64,000 nt of DNA, from the NCBI GenBank assembly GCA_030761205.1, contig JAULJL010000018.1:11614501-11678500 (forward strand), in the 5' to 3' direction. Positions 1-11,229 of this stretch are shown one piece after another (position 1 is the first letter of the stretch; each line of letters begins with the position of its first letter). Source of the stretch: Fremontodendron californicum. Lineage: Eukaryota > Streptophyta > Magnoliopsida > Malvales > Malvaceae. The translations under genes were made by a program, and so were the position numbers. The notes under the pieces are model-generated. The model was not told where the DNA came from and searched no databases. It worked only from the letters and a program-made list of their open reading frames with translations.

Positions 1-855
1 TTGGAGAAAATAACTTTAACTTGAAGATGAAAGGAACATACCTCGACGGCGGTCTTGGAGCCTGACTCGTTTGAGAAACAAAATGAGTTCGATTTGGGGA
101 AGTCCAAGCTTTCCTAATTTTTGCACTGTTAGCTAAATGCAATGATGAGAATGACATGCTTTGCAAATGTTTGTATGTTTCCTAAGAATGAATGCAATCA
201 AATGATTGTGTCTTGATTTCTAATCCATGGTTTCTTTGAGATTCACAGATTATCCAACTTCATGACAGAGTCTTCAATTTGTTCCTTGATGCCCCACTCA
301 AGATATCTTGTCAATCAGTCTCAGTTTCTGGCTTTCGCTGAAATTCACAGAATTTTTTTGACTTCATGATGGAGTTCCCACCACATTCACTGTTTTCTTT
401 TCTTGGTGAACTTTCTAAACCTTTCCCAAGATTTAAATCTATTCCTTAGTAATACTTTGAAATCCTTTTAGTTAAAGATTTTTTTTTATTACTAATCATC
501 ATTCAATTTAATAACAATCATAATGCATCTAAAAAATGTATGAAAGAAAATATGAATCAAGCAAAAATTTTCATGAAAAGGATAACAAGAATTTATTGCA
601 AAAATGCTTTAAAATAGTAAAAATAAATATCAAGGATATAAGAAACAAATTTAAGGTTATACATTGTAGATGCCCCGATGCGGAATATCCTGGACCCTTC
701 CTTTTCAAACCATCTGAAATTTCTCTTGAATGAGCAATTTACTTGGGTAACCTCTCGGCTTTCGTAGTTACGTCAGACTGAGTTGTTCCTCTTTTCTCTA
801 ATTGTCAGATACTTTCCCCCCTTTACATGGATCATTGATTCGAAATTTGATTAGT

Positions 856-890
856 ACTTAAGCCGCACTTTGTGGGTTTTCAACTCAAGT
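856..890 (-). other. 3' UTR stem-loop 1 of element A
   Basis: Arms at 856-862 (acttaag) and 884-890 (ctcaagt) pair with one mismatch around a core that contains a short inner inverted match and the run gggtttt. The same architecture occurs at 906-936, at 34888-34922 and 34938-34968 in B, and at 28921-28957 in C, with different arm sequences that still pair. That pattern suggests an RNA structure retained in the 3' UTR. The function is unknown. Confidence 0.5.
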
Positions 891-905
891 GTCCTCTATT
901 CGGTA

Positions 906-936
906 TTAAGTCGCCCTTTGCGGGTTTTCGGCTTAA
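906..936 (-). other. 3' UTR stem-loop 2 of element A
   Basis: Arms ttaag (906-910) and cttaa (932-936) are perfectly complementary and enclose a core with gccctttgcgggttttcgg. It lies 16 bases after stem-loop 1. The core is almost identical in elements B and C while the arms change in a paired way, as expected for a conserved hairpin in the element RNA. Confidence 0.55.
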
Positions 937-1650
937 ACCTCTCCTTTTACATTCTTTTTTCATTTCCATTTTGTTTTTGTATTCACCATGCATCTGAGAA
1001 TTCTAAATGCTTCCAAGGTAAAAATATCAATTCAAACGAAGGGATGAATTCTGAGAATAACCTTTCAAATTAAATATCCATGCTTGATCAAAATGGGCTT
1101 TTAAAGCACGTAATGTAGGCCAAGGTTTAGGTTTAGAAAGAAAAGATAAAATAGGCCCCAAGTGTGTTTAAGGGTGATTAGATCAAGGATCATTTCCTGA
1201 GGAGAACTCATTCTTGAAACATTTGTCCCTTTTTTGGACTTTCTTTTCTTCTTTTTTGCTTTGTTGGCTTTCATTTGCAACATGTTTCGATGGCTTTCTT
1301 TTTGCCATGATTTTTTTGATTATTTTTCCTCGTATTTGCCCTCTAGTTGTAGAGGATGATCCTTGATCAAGGTTTAAAGAAAGAAATAATTCTTAAGGCT
1401 CAAAGGGGTGACTAAGGATAATTTCTTCTTAGTGGAAGGAATATGAAAGATGGCCATTCATCATATCAAGCATGAATATTTTCTTTGAAAAGTAATTCAC
1501 ATGGGAGATAGATATATAGAATTTCAATTTTTACACTTGGAATCCTTCGAATTTCCATGTGCACAGAATCACACACACATTTTTTTTCAAGCATAATACT
1601 TCTTCAGTTCATCGGCATTCACAAGATTTCTGAAATCCTTCCCGTCCATT

Positions 1651-2832
1651 CTAGTTAAAATCAATGCTCCTCCAGAAAAAGCTCTTTTTACCACATAGGG
1701 TCCTTCCTAATTCGGAGCCCGTTTTCCTCTTGGGTCCTTCACTATAGGGAGAATTTTTCTCAGTACCAATTCCCCCTCTCGGAACTGTCTGGGACGAACC
1801 TTCTTGTTGTGGGCTCGAATCATCCTTTTTCTGATACAACTGCCCGTGACAAATTGCTTTCAATATTTTCTCTTCGATAAGATTCAGCTGTTCATTATGA
1901 GCTCTAACCCGTTCTGCTTCCTCTAGGCCAACTTCCATCAAAACCCGAAGTGAAGGGATCTGAACTTCAATAGGTAGCACTACTTCCATCCCGTATACCA
2001 AAGAAAACGGCGTTGCTCCTGTAGATGTACGGACAGAAGTACGATATGCATGAAGAGCAAAAGGCAAAATCTCATGACAATCTTCGTACACATTGGTCAT
2101 CTTCTCAACAATCTTCTTGATGTTCTTGTTAGCTGCTTCTACTGCGCCATTCATCTTCGGACGGTAAGGTGCCGAATTATGATGTGTGATCTTGAATTGA
2201 ATACACACTTCTCTCATCATCTTATTGTTCAAATTGAGAGCATTATCCGAAATAATTCTTGCTGGCAACCCGTAACGGCATATGATTTCTTTCTTAACGA
2301 ATCAGCATACCACCGACTTTGTTACATTGGCATAGGACGCAGCTTCTACCAACTTTGTTAAATAATCTATGGCCACCAAGATGAAACGATGTCTATTTGA
2401 AGCTTTCGGGGTAATAGGCCCGATCATATCTATTCCCCACATTGAAAAAGGCCATGGTGCAGTCATGACATGTAATGGCGATGGCGACACTTGAATCTTA
2501 TCTGCATATATCTGACATTTATGTCATTTTCGGGAATAACTGATGCAATCTCCTTCCATAGTCAACCAATAGTAACCTGCCCTCATAATCTATTTAGCAA
2601 GCATGTGACCATTAGCATGAGTGCCACATATCCCTTCATGGACCTCATTTATAATTCTTCAAGCTTCAGCAGATTCGACACATCTCAATAAGACTTGGTC
2701 TTTCCCTTTCTTGTAGAGAATCTCACTGTCTAGAACAAAACCCATTGCTAGCCTTCTCAGAGTCCTTTTGTCATTCTCTGTTGCTTGTTCTCGATACTGT
2801 TGACTCTTGATGTACTGCAAGATGTCTTTATA
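1651..2832 (-). pseudogene. Integrase of element A (broken)
   Basis: The integrase inserts element cDNA into host DNA. Recognisable parts on the minus strand are the first catalytic Asp region (FSMWGIDMIGPI, then ILVAIDYLTKLVEAA; ORF 2302-2490) and the second Asp and Glu region (ARIISDNALNLNN, then PKMNGAVEAANKNIKKIVEKM; ORF 1651-2268). The intervening reading frame has a stop where B reads CRFVKKE, because the Arg codon AGA of B is TGA here. The zinc-binding N-terminus upstream (2491-2832) survives only as frame-shifted similarity to B at 45602-46150. The C-terminus also frameshifts after residues near GLYQKK. It follows RNase H directly, the normal Ty3/gypsy order, and is not functional. 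Confidence 0.85.
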
Positions 2833-4656
2833 TCAAGGAAGGCCATCTGCTTCTTCTTCAATACTCAGACAGTGGGCAGGAGACTCATATATACTCCTCT
2901 TTATTGGCACAACTTCAGCCCCTTCATTCACTTTAAAAATTGATGACAAAGTAGCCAGAGCATCCGCCATTCGATTTTCTTCTCGAGGAAAGTAATTGAA
3001 ATCCACTTCTTCAAACTCCTCCAATAAACTCAGTATGAGTTCTCGATATCGGATTAGCTTTGTATCTCTGGTTTCCCATTCTCCTCGTAGCTGGTAAATC
3101 ACTAAGGCCGAGTCTCCGAAAACTTCCAATACTTTGATTTTTCTGTCCACTACAGCTCGAAGACCTATAGTACATGCTTCACACTCGGCAGCATAGTTTG
3201 TACAATCAAAATCCAATCTAGCAGGGAAAGGATAATAATCTTCTTTAGGGGATATGAGCACTGCCCCGATTCCATGCCCCATGGCATTAGATGCGCCATC
3301 AAAGTACATTTTCCATACCTTTTTCTTCAGGGGAATCTCATTTGCTTGTGACACATACATCAAATCTTCATTCGAAAAGTCAAAGTTCAACGGCTCATAA
3401 TCTTTCACTGCCCGACTTGCTAAGAATTCAGCCACTGCACTTCCCTTGATAGCTTTTTGACTTACATATACAATGTCGTATTCTGACAATAAAACCTGCC
3501 ATCTTGCTGTCCTCCCTGACAAAGAAGGTGCTTCCAACATGTACTTGACTGGATCCAGCTTGGCAATCAACCACGTTGTGTGGTACAACATGTACTGTCT
3601 GGGTCTTCGAGCGGTCCAAGATAAGGCACAACACAACTTTTCCACCGACGAATATTTCAACTCATAATCTATGAACTTCTTACTGAGGTAGTAAACTGCC
3701 TGTTCTTCTTTTCCAGTTTCATCAAGCTGCCCTAAAACACAACCCATTGATCTTTCAAATACTGATAAATACAGTATTATTGGTTTATTCGGAATATGTG
3801 GCATTAATATTGGTAGGTTGGATAGATAGTGTTTAACCTTTTCAAATGCAATCTGACAACCTTCATCCCATTCTCCTGGATCACGTTTTCGAAGTAACCT
3901 AAATATTGGATCACACTTGTCGGTTAACTGAGAAATAAACCGAGCAATGTAATTCAATCTCCCCAGAAAGCCTCTTACTTTCTTTTGAGTGCGAGGTGGT
4001 GGCAAATTCTGAATGGCCTTCACTTTATCCAGGTCAATCTCAATTCCTCTTTTGCTAACAACAAAACCCAACAATTTCCCCGAGGTGACTCCAAAACTAC
4101 ATTTTGTCGGATTTAGCTTGAGTCTAAACTTCCTTAGTCGTTCAAAGAGCATTTTAAGATTCGCAATATGCTTTTCTTCTCCTTGTGACTTTGCGATCAT
4201 ATCATCAACATAGACCTCAATTCCCTTATGCATCATATCATGAAACAAGGTCACCATGGCTCTTTGGTATGTTGCCCTAGCATTCTTCAACCCAAATGGC
4301 ATTACCTTGTAGCAGAAGGTTCCTCACATTGTAACAAATGTGGTTTTCTCCATATCTTCCGGTGCCATCTTGATCTGATTGTATCTTGAGAATCCATCCA
4401 TGAAAGAAAATAAAGAACTATTTGCTATATTATCCACCAGAGTATCAATATGGGGCAAAGGGAAATTATCTTTAGGGCTGGCCTTGTCCAAATCTCGGTA
4501 ATCAACGCACATCCGCACTTTGCCATCCTTCTTTGGGACTGGGACAATATTTTCCACCCATTCTGGATATTTTGCCACCTCTAAGAACCCAGCATCAAAT
4601 TGTTTCTTCACCTCCTCTTTTATCTTTAACAGCATGTCTGGCCTCATTCTTCTCAA
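2833..4656 (-). pseudogene. Reverse transcriptase and dual RNase H of element A (one stop in RT)
   Basis: The RT N-terminal half (4656-4324) shows PVPKKDGKVRMCVDYRDLDK and the FSRYNQIKM region. The frame is then cut by TGA at 4324-4326, where element B has TGG (Trp). The rest is one 489-codon frame, 4302-2833, with the catalytic motif EVYVDDMIAKSQ early on. A Ty3-type RNase H region follows (ILYLSVFERSMGCVLGQLDE, YYLSKKF, TARWQVLLSEYDIVYVSQ). Last comes a second RNase H (KMYFDGASNAMGHGIGAVL, then FGDSALVIYQLRGEW) with Asp, Glu and Asp residues in the expected order. A second RNase H after the first is characteristic of Tat-lineage elements. The reading frame upstream of 4656 also has a stop, so no intact pol remains. 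Confidence 0.92.
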
Positions 4657-5046
4657 CTTTTGCTGAATTGGTTTGCATTATGGCCTTAAAGGGAGCTTAT
4701 GAACCACAATATCCGGATCCAACCCTGGCATGTCTTGGTAAGACCATGCAAATACATCCATATAGTCCTGGAGCAAAGCTATCAACACACCCTTTATTGA
4801 TGATGACAATGATGTTTCGATTTTGACTTCCTTTATCTCTTCACAATCTCCCAGATTTTCGTTTCCAATAATTCCTTATGAGGAAGTACTTGTTTCTCCT
4901 ATTGTTTTATTTTCCTTAATAGATATGGAGGTAAACCATAAGCCTCAGTATCTTCGTTAGCCTCAAAATCACCCGTGCAAATGGGTCTTTCAAAATTAAT
5001 TTCAGAATTACTGACAGGAAGGTCCTCATATTCTGTATCTGTGCAC
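4657..5046 (-). pseudogene. Start of pol exon 2 of element A (broken)
   Basis: On the minus strand the frame beginning at 5046 reads CTDTEYEDLPVSN and then an acidic stretch (GDFEANEDTEAYGLPPYLLRKIKQ), and stops at 4899-4901. B keeps the same segment open much longer (48046-48373), through EYEDVFAWSYHD, the usual entry into the RT domain. A stop also sits just before the QQKLRRMRPDM segment near 4680. This is the linker between the intron and RT, carries no catalytic motif, and is dead in this copy. Confidence 0.65.
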
Positions 5047-5358
5047 CTGTAAATAAGTGGAGAAGAAACAATATAGGAAAATATATATAATGAAAACAAA
5101 ATAAATAACAAAAATGAAAGAATATAGACACATCAATAGAATAAAATGCATTGTGCTTGTTATTTATTGAATGAAAATGTTTTAACAAAAAAGCCCATTA
5201 CAAAAAAAACTCTTAATATCTCTGGGTAAAGATAATTAAGGTTGCTTTTTTAAAAGTATTACGTTGGAATAGACTTAAAAACTATGGGCAACTTAGTCGC
5301 ACTCCAGTTGGTTAGTCTATATCCTGGTGGACAAGGTCGCACCATCCAGTTTGTACTG
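5047..5358 (-). other. Probable pro-pol intron of element A
   Basis: Between the protease/G-patch frame (ends at 5359) and the RT-linker frame lies an AT-rich noncoding stretch. On the minus strand it ends in a pyrimidine-containing run and TTTACAG followed by GTGCAC, a good splice acceptor whose last intron base is 5047. B has the same acceptor at 48374. An intron between protease and RT is a known feature of Ogre elements. The donor could not be fixed; GT dinucleotides near 5365 to 5400 are candidates. Confidence 0.5.
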
Positions 5359-6287
5359 CTACTTTCCATCCCTTCTTTCTCGGTCATTCAAATCACCATA
5401 TCCTGAATCTGCCCCCCCATTATTCACATGGAATTTTTCAAAAGCTTGCTCGATCATTACAAGCACATCCTCTGAATTCTTTTCTCTGAATAGGAAACCA
5501 GCAGAGCGAAAGCTATGACGGATTGATGGGAAAGTTATGGGTTCCCATTCAATGTCCATAACTGTAAGACGGGCCATTCTCTTTTGTCTGTTCTTTTCAA
5601 TCTGTTTTCTCTTTTTATGGGCCTTCGAAAGGTACCCTAAGCCAAACCGATCTTTCTTTCCCACTGCTTCTATTGCTCGGGCTATTCCTTGAAGATATTT
5701 CCCCAAACCTTTTCCAGCCCTGCAGCCTTTTCCCACTCTGGTTCTTACTCCTAGCTTTGTGTTCTTGGAGAACCTTGGTTTCAAAATTTTTCGTCCTTCA
5801 GCGATGAAAACTGCATTTATGAATTCCAAAGACCGAAAAGAACATTCTATGGCATCTTCATTGGGCTCGACATAAGGAGATTCAGTAGATACGGAGACTA
5901 TTATGTCTTCTTCTCTGATACAGTAATCAAACGACCCTCCATCACAAATTTTTGCTTTTGGTGGAGAGACGAGGGTAGAGCCCCAGCTGAATGTATCCAT
6001 GGCCTTCCCAATAAGCAATTATAAGATGGATTAATATCCATGACCTGGAAGTTCACCGTGTAAGTGCATGGGCCAATCTCCAGAGAAACTTCAATGGTTC
6101 CCATAACCTCTCTCCTTGTTCCATCGAAAGCCCTGACCACTGTGCAACTCGGTATCATATAAGATATATGCACTGGCAACTTGGATAGGGTTGCTAAGGG
6201 CATCACATTTAATGAAGAACCATTGTCCAAAAGGACCCTTGGTAATATATGCCCCTTACAAGTGGTAGTTATATGAAGAGCTTTCAT
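5359..6287 (-). pseudogene. Aspartic protease and G-patch segment of element A (frameshifted)
   Basis: The protease processes the polyprotein. The frame 6287-5901 contains GHILPRVLLDNGSSLNVMPL, where DNG replaces the usual DTG/DSG, as is usual in Tat/Ogre elements, and then FQVMDINPSYNCLLGRPWIH, the second conserved protease region. It shifts frame near 5950 into 6018-5359, which carries a G-patch-like segment (GKGCRAGKGLGKYLQGI, then FGLGYLSKAHKKRK). The segment ends just before the probable intron. At its start it overlaps the gag C-terminal frame (6284-7480) by four bases, so another frameshift or stop lies at that join. Confidence 0.8.
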
Positions 6288-7480
6288 TGATCCAATACCA
6301 TTGGGTGGTATCTCCTCATATCTGAAAATATGTAGTGGTCCGCTGCGATGTTTCCCACCAGCCTGTCCAATTTTTCTACTGATATATTATTAGCTACGTA
6401 TGCCTGATTCAATACTCTTAACAGGGCATTTCTGTGTGGTTCTGAATTTAAAAGCAAGGATAGGATTGAAATTCTAGCTGGTTGACGTTGCAGTTGTTCA
6501 ACCACGCTATACTCACTGTGCTTTATGAATTTTAAGAACTCATAGGCTTCTTTCTCACATACCGGTTCTTTTATTCTGTTAACCGGGGCTGATCCCCTCT
6601 CTGTTTCTTTTGGCAAATCCATCTCAATATGGATTGGCTCGACTACCTTCTTCCCTTTATCTGCTCCTTTGTTTTTCCCTGTTAACCCCTGTTCAGCAGC
6701 CTCCAGAGCATAACACCTTCCGTTTCGGGTTAAATGCCCCACACCTGTGATGTCCTGCTGACTCGAAGACCCGGGCATAACCATGCTGCAGTTGTATTTC
6801 CATGGTGCAGCTTTGTTTTCCTTGTATGAAAAAGAAACAGGTAAATCAATGATTAACTTGGGTGCACTTTCCTCAATGACTGGCATAACTTTCTCCTTCG
6901 ATTTATCATAATAGATGGTCAATGGCCTCCCTATCCCATAGCCAGCTGCATTTTCAATAACTCCTATTTCCTCCTCTGTCTCATCGTAGAATTGGGCTTC
7001 CCCATTATCCATCATCCTTTGGATTTTAACCCGAAAGTCCCCGCAGTCTTGTATGTCATGGCCTGAACACTTATGGAACGGGCACCAATTCTGCACCCTC
7101 TTTGCTACCATTTTCAAATTGTTCGCATCCTTCATCATTCCTGCCTTGACCATCTCAACCCATACTGTCAACATCGGAGTCTTGACTTCCCTGATATCTC
7201 TTTTTAATCTTCTGTCTTCCCAGTTCAATATTGCATTTACCCGATTCCCAGCATGATCGGGCAATAGGTTTCTAGCTACGTTCGGCCCATTTTTTGACCC
7301 AAACTTCACAACCCTAGCATTAATTAGGCTTTGGACTTTCCTTTTGAAGACCAGGCAATCTTCAATTGAATGTCCTTGAATTCCAACGTGGTATGCGCAG
7401 TTAGTGTTTGCATTGTACCACCTTGGATATGGAGGTGTCAGAGGTTTGATGTACACGGGTGCAACAAGTTGACCCTGCAA
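6284..7480 (-). pseudogene. Gag C-terminal and zinc-finger segment of element A
   Basis: This 398-codon minus-strand frame links the capsid part of gag to the protease. It begins MQGQLVAPVYIKPLTPPYPRW and has two Cys/His clusters, CAYHVGIQGHSIEDC (C-x2-H-x5-H-x4-C) and CPFHKCSGHDIQDC (C-x2-H-x4-H-x4-C). These match the unusual zinc fingers of Tat/Ogre gag proteins rather than the CCHC knuckle of most retroviruses. A lysine- and glutamate-rich linker follows. The frame is not continuous with the capsid frame at 7735-8415, and about 250 bases of Pro/Gln-rich coding remnant lie between (7481-7734). Confidence 0.8.
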
Positions 7481-9013
7481 TAGTTTTGGATATAGCTCAC
7501 CATAGGTGGTAGGAATCAGATCAAATTAGGGTTTTTGATTGTTCCTTGGTGAACGTTGGTCATTGCGCGCAGGCCCTTGAGTGTTTGGGACAGTATTTTG
7601 AGGAAGGGTTATTTGTGGGGATATACTAGTTGGTAATGGCTGTTGTGGTATATTGGCGTAGGGGAATGGATTTTGGGTAAGGTGGTTGACATTGGGGCAA
7701 TAAGGATTATACCCAGGGTATGGTGTGTAAGGTTTCAGAGGTGCATAAGGTGTGGTAGGAGTATAGGGCCTTGTGGTGTATATGGTGTAGGAGGTGTATA
7801 AGGGTATTGGCTGAAACTTACTGCGTGTGTTTCCTCCTTCTTCTTTGCAAGAAAAACTCTCTTTGGGGTAGCAGACTCACCTCCTTCCCTCTTCCCATTC
7901 TTAATAGCTGACTCTATCATTTCTCCAGATATTACCATATCTGGAAAGTCCTTGGTGGCGCTTCCCACCAATTTGTCATAATAGGGTGCTTTCAAGGTGT
8001 TGATGAAAAGCACCGTGGTTTCTTTGTTGGTTAGAGGGGGTTGCACTTGTGTGGCCAGATCCCTCCACTTCTGTGAGTATTCTTTGAAGCTCTCATTGGA
8101 CCTCTTTTCCATATTCTGTAATGACAGCCTATCCGGTACCATGTCAGAAATATGCTTATAATATTCCATGAAAGTTCTGGCCAAATCCGTCCATGAACGA
8201 ATCTTGGTACGACTCAGTTGATTGTACCATCGGGTGGCTGACCCTGTTAAGCTATCTTGGAAGCAATGAATAAGCAGTTTCTCATTATCATCATGCCCTG
8301 TCATCTTTCTGCAGTTCATGGTCAGATGAGCTGATAGGTTGGTGGTTCCATTATACTTTTCAAAGTCTGGTACTTTGAACTTTGGGGGAATTACTAGATC
8401 GTGTACCAAGCTCATCTCTTTGGCATCCAGACTGCCAAATAACTCTGCCCCTTCAACTGCCTTAACCTTTCCTCCAGCAGCTGATATTTCTTTTGAGATT
8501 CAGCAGTTTTGACCCTCTTCAATTCAGTCATTTTGGCCTTTTCTTTTTCTGCCATTTTTTCGAAGTCTAGAACCTCGACCTCAATCGGATCAGCAACGAT
8601 ATTACCCCTTTTAGGACCAAATGTGCTTTGACTGCTGGTTGGATGTAAATATAGGATGCTGCCCCAATTTGAAGTTCATTTCCCACAGGTTGGGATGTCT
8701 GACCATTTTTCTGTACCACTTCTGGTCGATCTTCCTGGTTCATTGCCCCCATTTCGGTAACCAAATTTTCTCCTGGCCACTTCTGCCTCATCATAGTACT
8801 CATCATCTCCATGAGTTTTGTCATATGTTCTTGTGTCTCCTCTTGAGACTTAGTTAACCGTTCCTGCAGTTCTTTCTGAATTCTTTCTATCCTTTCAATT
8901 CTGGCAAGCTGATCGTTCTCCATAGCTCTTGCCTGAGATCGAGTATTGTAAGGGTGTTGAAAGTCTGATTCTTTCTGAGTGCGACCAATTATACCTTTAG
9001 TTTTAAAAACCAT
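7481..9013 (-). pseudogene. Gag N-terminus and capsid of element A (frameshifted)
   Basis: The N-terminus (9013-8567) starts MVFKTKGIIGRTQKESDFQH and continues into a charged coiled-coil-like helix (ARIERIERIQKELQERLTKS), as in B at 52346. A frameshift lies between 8566 and 8416. The capsid domain (8415-7735) contains PPKFKVPDFEKYNGTTNLSA, LIHCFQDSLTGSATRWYNQL and SFKEYSQKWRDLATQVQPPL, typical of Ty3/gypsy capsid (retrotrans_gag type). Its C-terminal part becomes a Pro/Tyr-rich repeat (PYTPPTPYTPQGP). The protein forms the virus-like particle. The start at 9013 is supported by the identical start in B. Confidence 0.85.
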
Positions 9014-9454
9014 GGATTAGAAATTATTGACACAGTTCTTATTTTATTTTATAAAAAATGAATGAATGAATGAACAAATGTTAATGAATGAACAAATAAG
9101 TAAATGACTAAGTGTATGAACTTAAATGACTAATTATAAAGAATAAATGAATGGAAAAATAAATAAATGACTAAGTGTATGAACAATTTATAAAGAATAA
9201 ATGAATGAATGATTATGAATATGAATATAAATGAACAAATAAAATATATAAAAAAGAACAAATGTGTGATGAATGCATTTAAAGGTATTGGCCCCGAGAT
9301 AATTCCAACCAAACGGTCTTTCATTGATTTCCTGGAACTAAATACATCAAAGAAAATATCCCTGCTTAAGACAATATGATAATTTGTCTCTCCTAAAAAG
9401 AAACTATTATAAAATACTGGTCCTATAATAACTCCCTCGGATCCTGGACCTTCT
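9014..9454. other. ORF1-gag spacer of element A
   Basis: AT-rich and noncoding. It is built largely from degenerate ATGAATGA / AAATAAATGAC microrepeats (9055-9250), and B has similar repeats at 52370-52510. Toward 9454 it joins the last fragment of ORF1. No gene or clear control signal is visible. Confidence 0.6.
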
Positions 9455-11229
9455 TCACTGTCCTCTTTTGATTGCCTTGCTCTTCCATTTGATCCCTACT
9501 TGTTCACGACCCTTTGATGTGTCAGCAGAAGCATCACCGTGTAAGCTTTCCCTAGCTTGTTTCTCCAGCTGATTTGCTCGGGCTTCCTCACGTTTTATTT
9601 TTTCTGCCCAATAGTTCTTCTCCTTCTTGAGGTTTCGACTTCTTGTTCCCATTCCCTGGAAGTCTTGAGAGTCCCCTCGAATTTGAGCTCGAAATCGTAC
9701 CTCTTATTCTCCAAGTGTAATTCCTGAAGATCACTTTTAATAGTGTCCCGCTCTCTCTTGATCTTTTCCGTTTCTCTTTCTTGGGCTGACTCCCTATTTT
9801 TCATATCCTCAAGCTCTTCTTGTAATCGGGCAATTTCCTTGCTCATTTGGGCCTTTTCCTTTTCAAATTCTGCCCTTGCGATTTCTAACTCCGATGGCGC
9901 TTCCTTGGGTGGCGAACTCAAATGCTGAACTTCTTATCCATCTGATATCAACAACCTATCATTAACCCTCAATTCCCTCCATGTCAGGTAATCAGGTGTG
10001 TCGATGTCGGCATATCTAGCTACCTCCACTCGATGAGTTTCCTTCCATGCTACCACAATCTCACGTAACTTTCCCGAATACCCATATTCTCCATAAGCAA
10101 ATTCCAAATTACTAAGGTCATGGGTCATAGGAGTAAACTGACGGGATTCTGATTGCCTCAGTACTAGTAGTGGTGCATAGCTCACTCATCCCCATACTCC
10201 CAATAATGGAACATAAGCTTTATCTCCGCATTTGTACAATGTCGTCTTAGGAGCTATCCATGGAGCTCTCCAAACTATCATTTCAACCCTGATATTCCGG
10301 AATATGTTGATCCATTGTTCCTCAGTTCTATTTTCAAGCCAATCCCTCTTAAGAAATTCACCAATTGGTGCAAAAGATTTCCAATATGAGCGAAAAGGGA
10401 AATTCTCCTGTTTACAAAAATGACTCTGAACCCATATGTAAAGGAGCTGTATACAACCTAGAAAATGCCCTTTTCCTTCCCGTCTACAGAAATTCAGGGA
10501 TCGGATTGTTTCTGCTATAATTGCCGGGGCTGGGTTTATCCTTTGCTCAAGCCTCTCGAAAACATCAAATATCGCCACATCCACATACCCTAATGTCTTT
10601 CGGAAGATAACTAAGCCATAGATAGCCAAAGCAAAAATTTTCCTAACTGTCTCCTTGCTTGAATGGCTATGGATTAAAGCCTGTAAAATGTCCCATGATA
10701 TACAGTAGCTTACCCCTTCTCAGACAACATGGCTTTCTACCCAATTTTTTTCCACTCCCAGAATTTTAGACACCTTTTTCTTGAAACCCGACATCTTTGT
10801 ATTCTTTAAATAAATACGGTCAGTCTCAATATGCAGCAAGATCGAATATTCCTCTATGGTTGGAGTCATATCCTCTCGGTTGAAGGTAAAACACCGATAA
10901 GCTGGATTCCAGAATTGCACCATAGCCCGGATTACCTCACCAATGACTTTAACCTGAACTAACAGTGCTATGTCCCCATAAATCTGAGTGAAGGCTTCTT
11001 TTTCGATGTTCCACTGATTCCATATATCCATCAATTCCCAGAGATCATTTTTCTTGATAGTAAGATTAACCTCGGCTGGCAATGCTGACACATATCCTAT
11101 CTTCAAACAATCCCCATTATCCTGCTGACCTTTCTTGGACTGTTTCCTAACCTCTAAATATTTCTCGACCACTGAGACACTCTGATCCTCCATGAAAGCC
11201 TTTTTGGTTGAATAATATCCCGAGACCAA
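9455..11229 (-). pseudogene. ORF1 of element A (plant-mobile-domain-like plus coiled coil), broken
   Basis: Ogre elements carry an ORF of unknown function upstream of gag; this fits in position and content. One frame runs from 11229 to 9595, interrupted by stops at 10720-10722, 10186-10188 and just before 9921, then shifts into 9652-9455. The first part contains MVQFWNPAYRCFTFNREDMT, like the plant mobile / DUF7745-type domain. The middle has FDVFERLEQRINPAPAIIAE and FCRREGKGHFLGCIQLLYIW. The last third (9921-9455) is a strongly charged coiled coil (EKEKAQMSKEIARLQEELED). B has the same domains in the same order. Confidence 0.72.

Larger units (their letters stand above)
1..1650 (-). other. 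3' UTR of element A, noncoding
   Basis: No plausible gene. The stretch aligns by eye with about 33930-35640 in element B and, in part, with 28920-29700 in element C, including the shared text around 1081-1130 (aaagcacgtaatgtaggcca). The first 110 bases resemble the degenerate end of the 72-bp repeat array seen in B at 33256-34075. Two stem-loop sequences lie at 856-936. The position after integrase on the minus strand makes this the long 3' UTR typical of the group. Confidence 0.75.
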
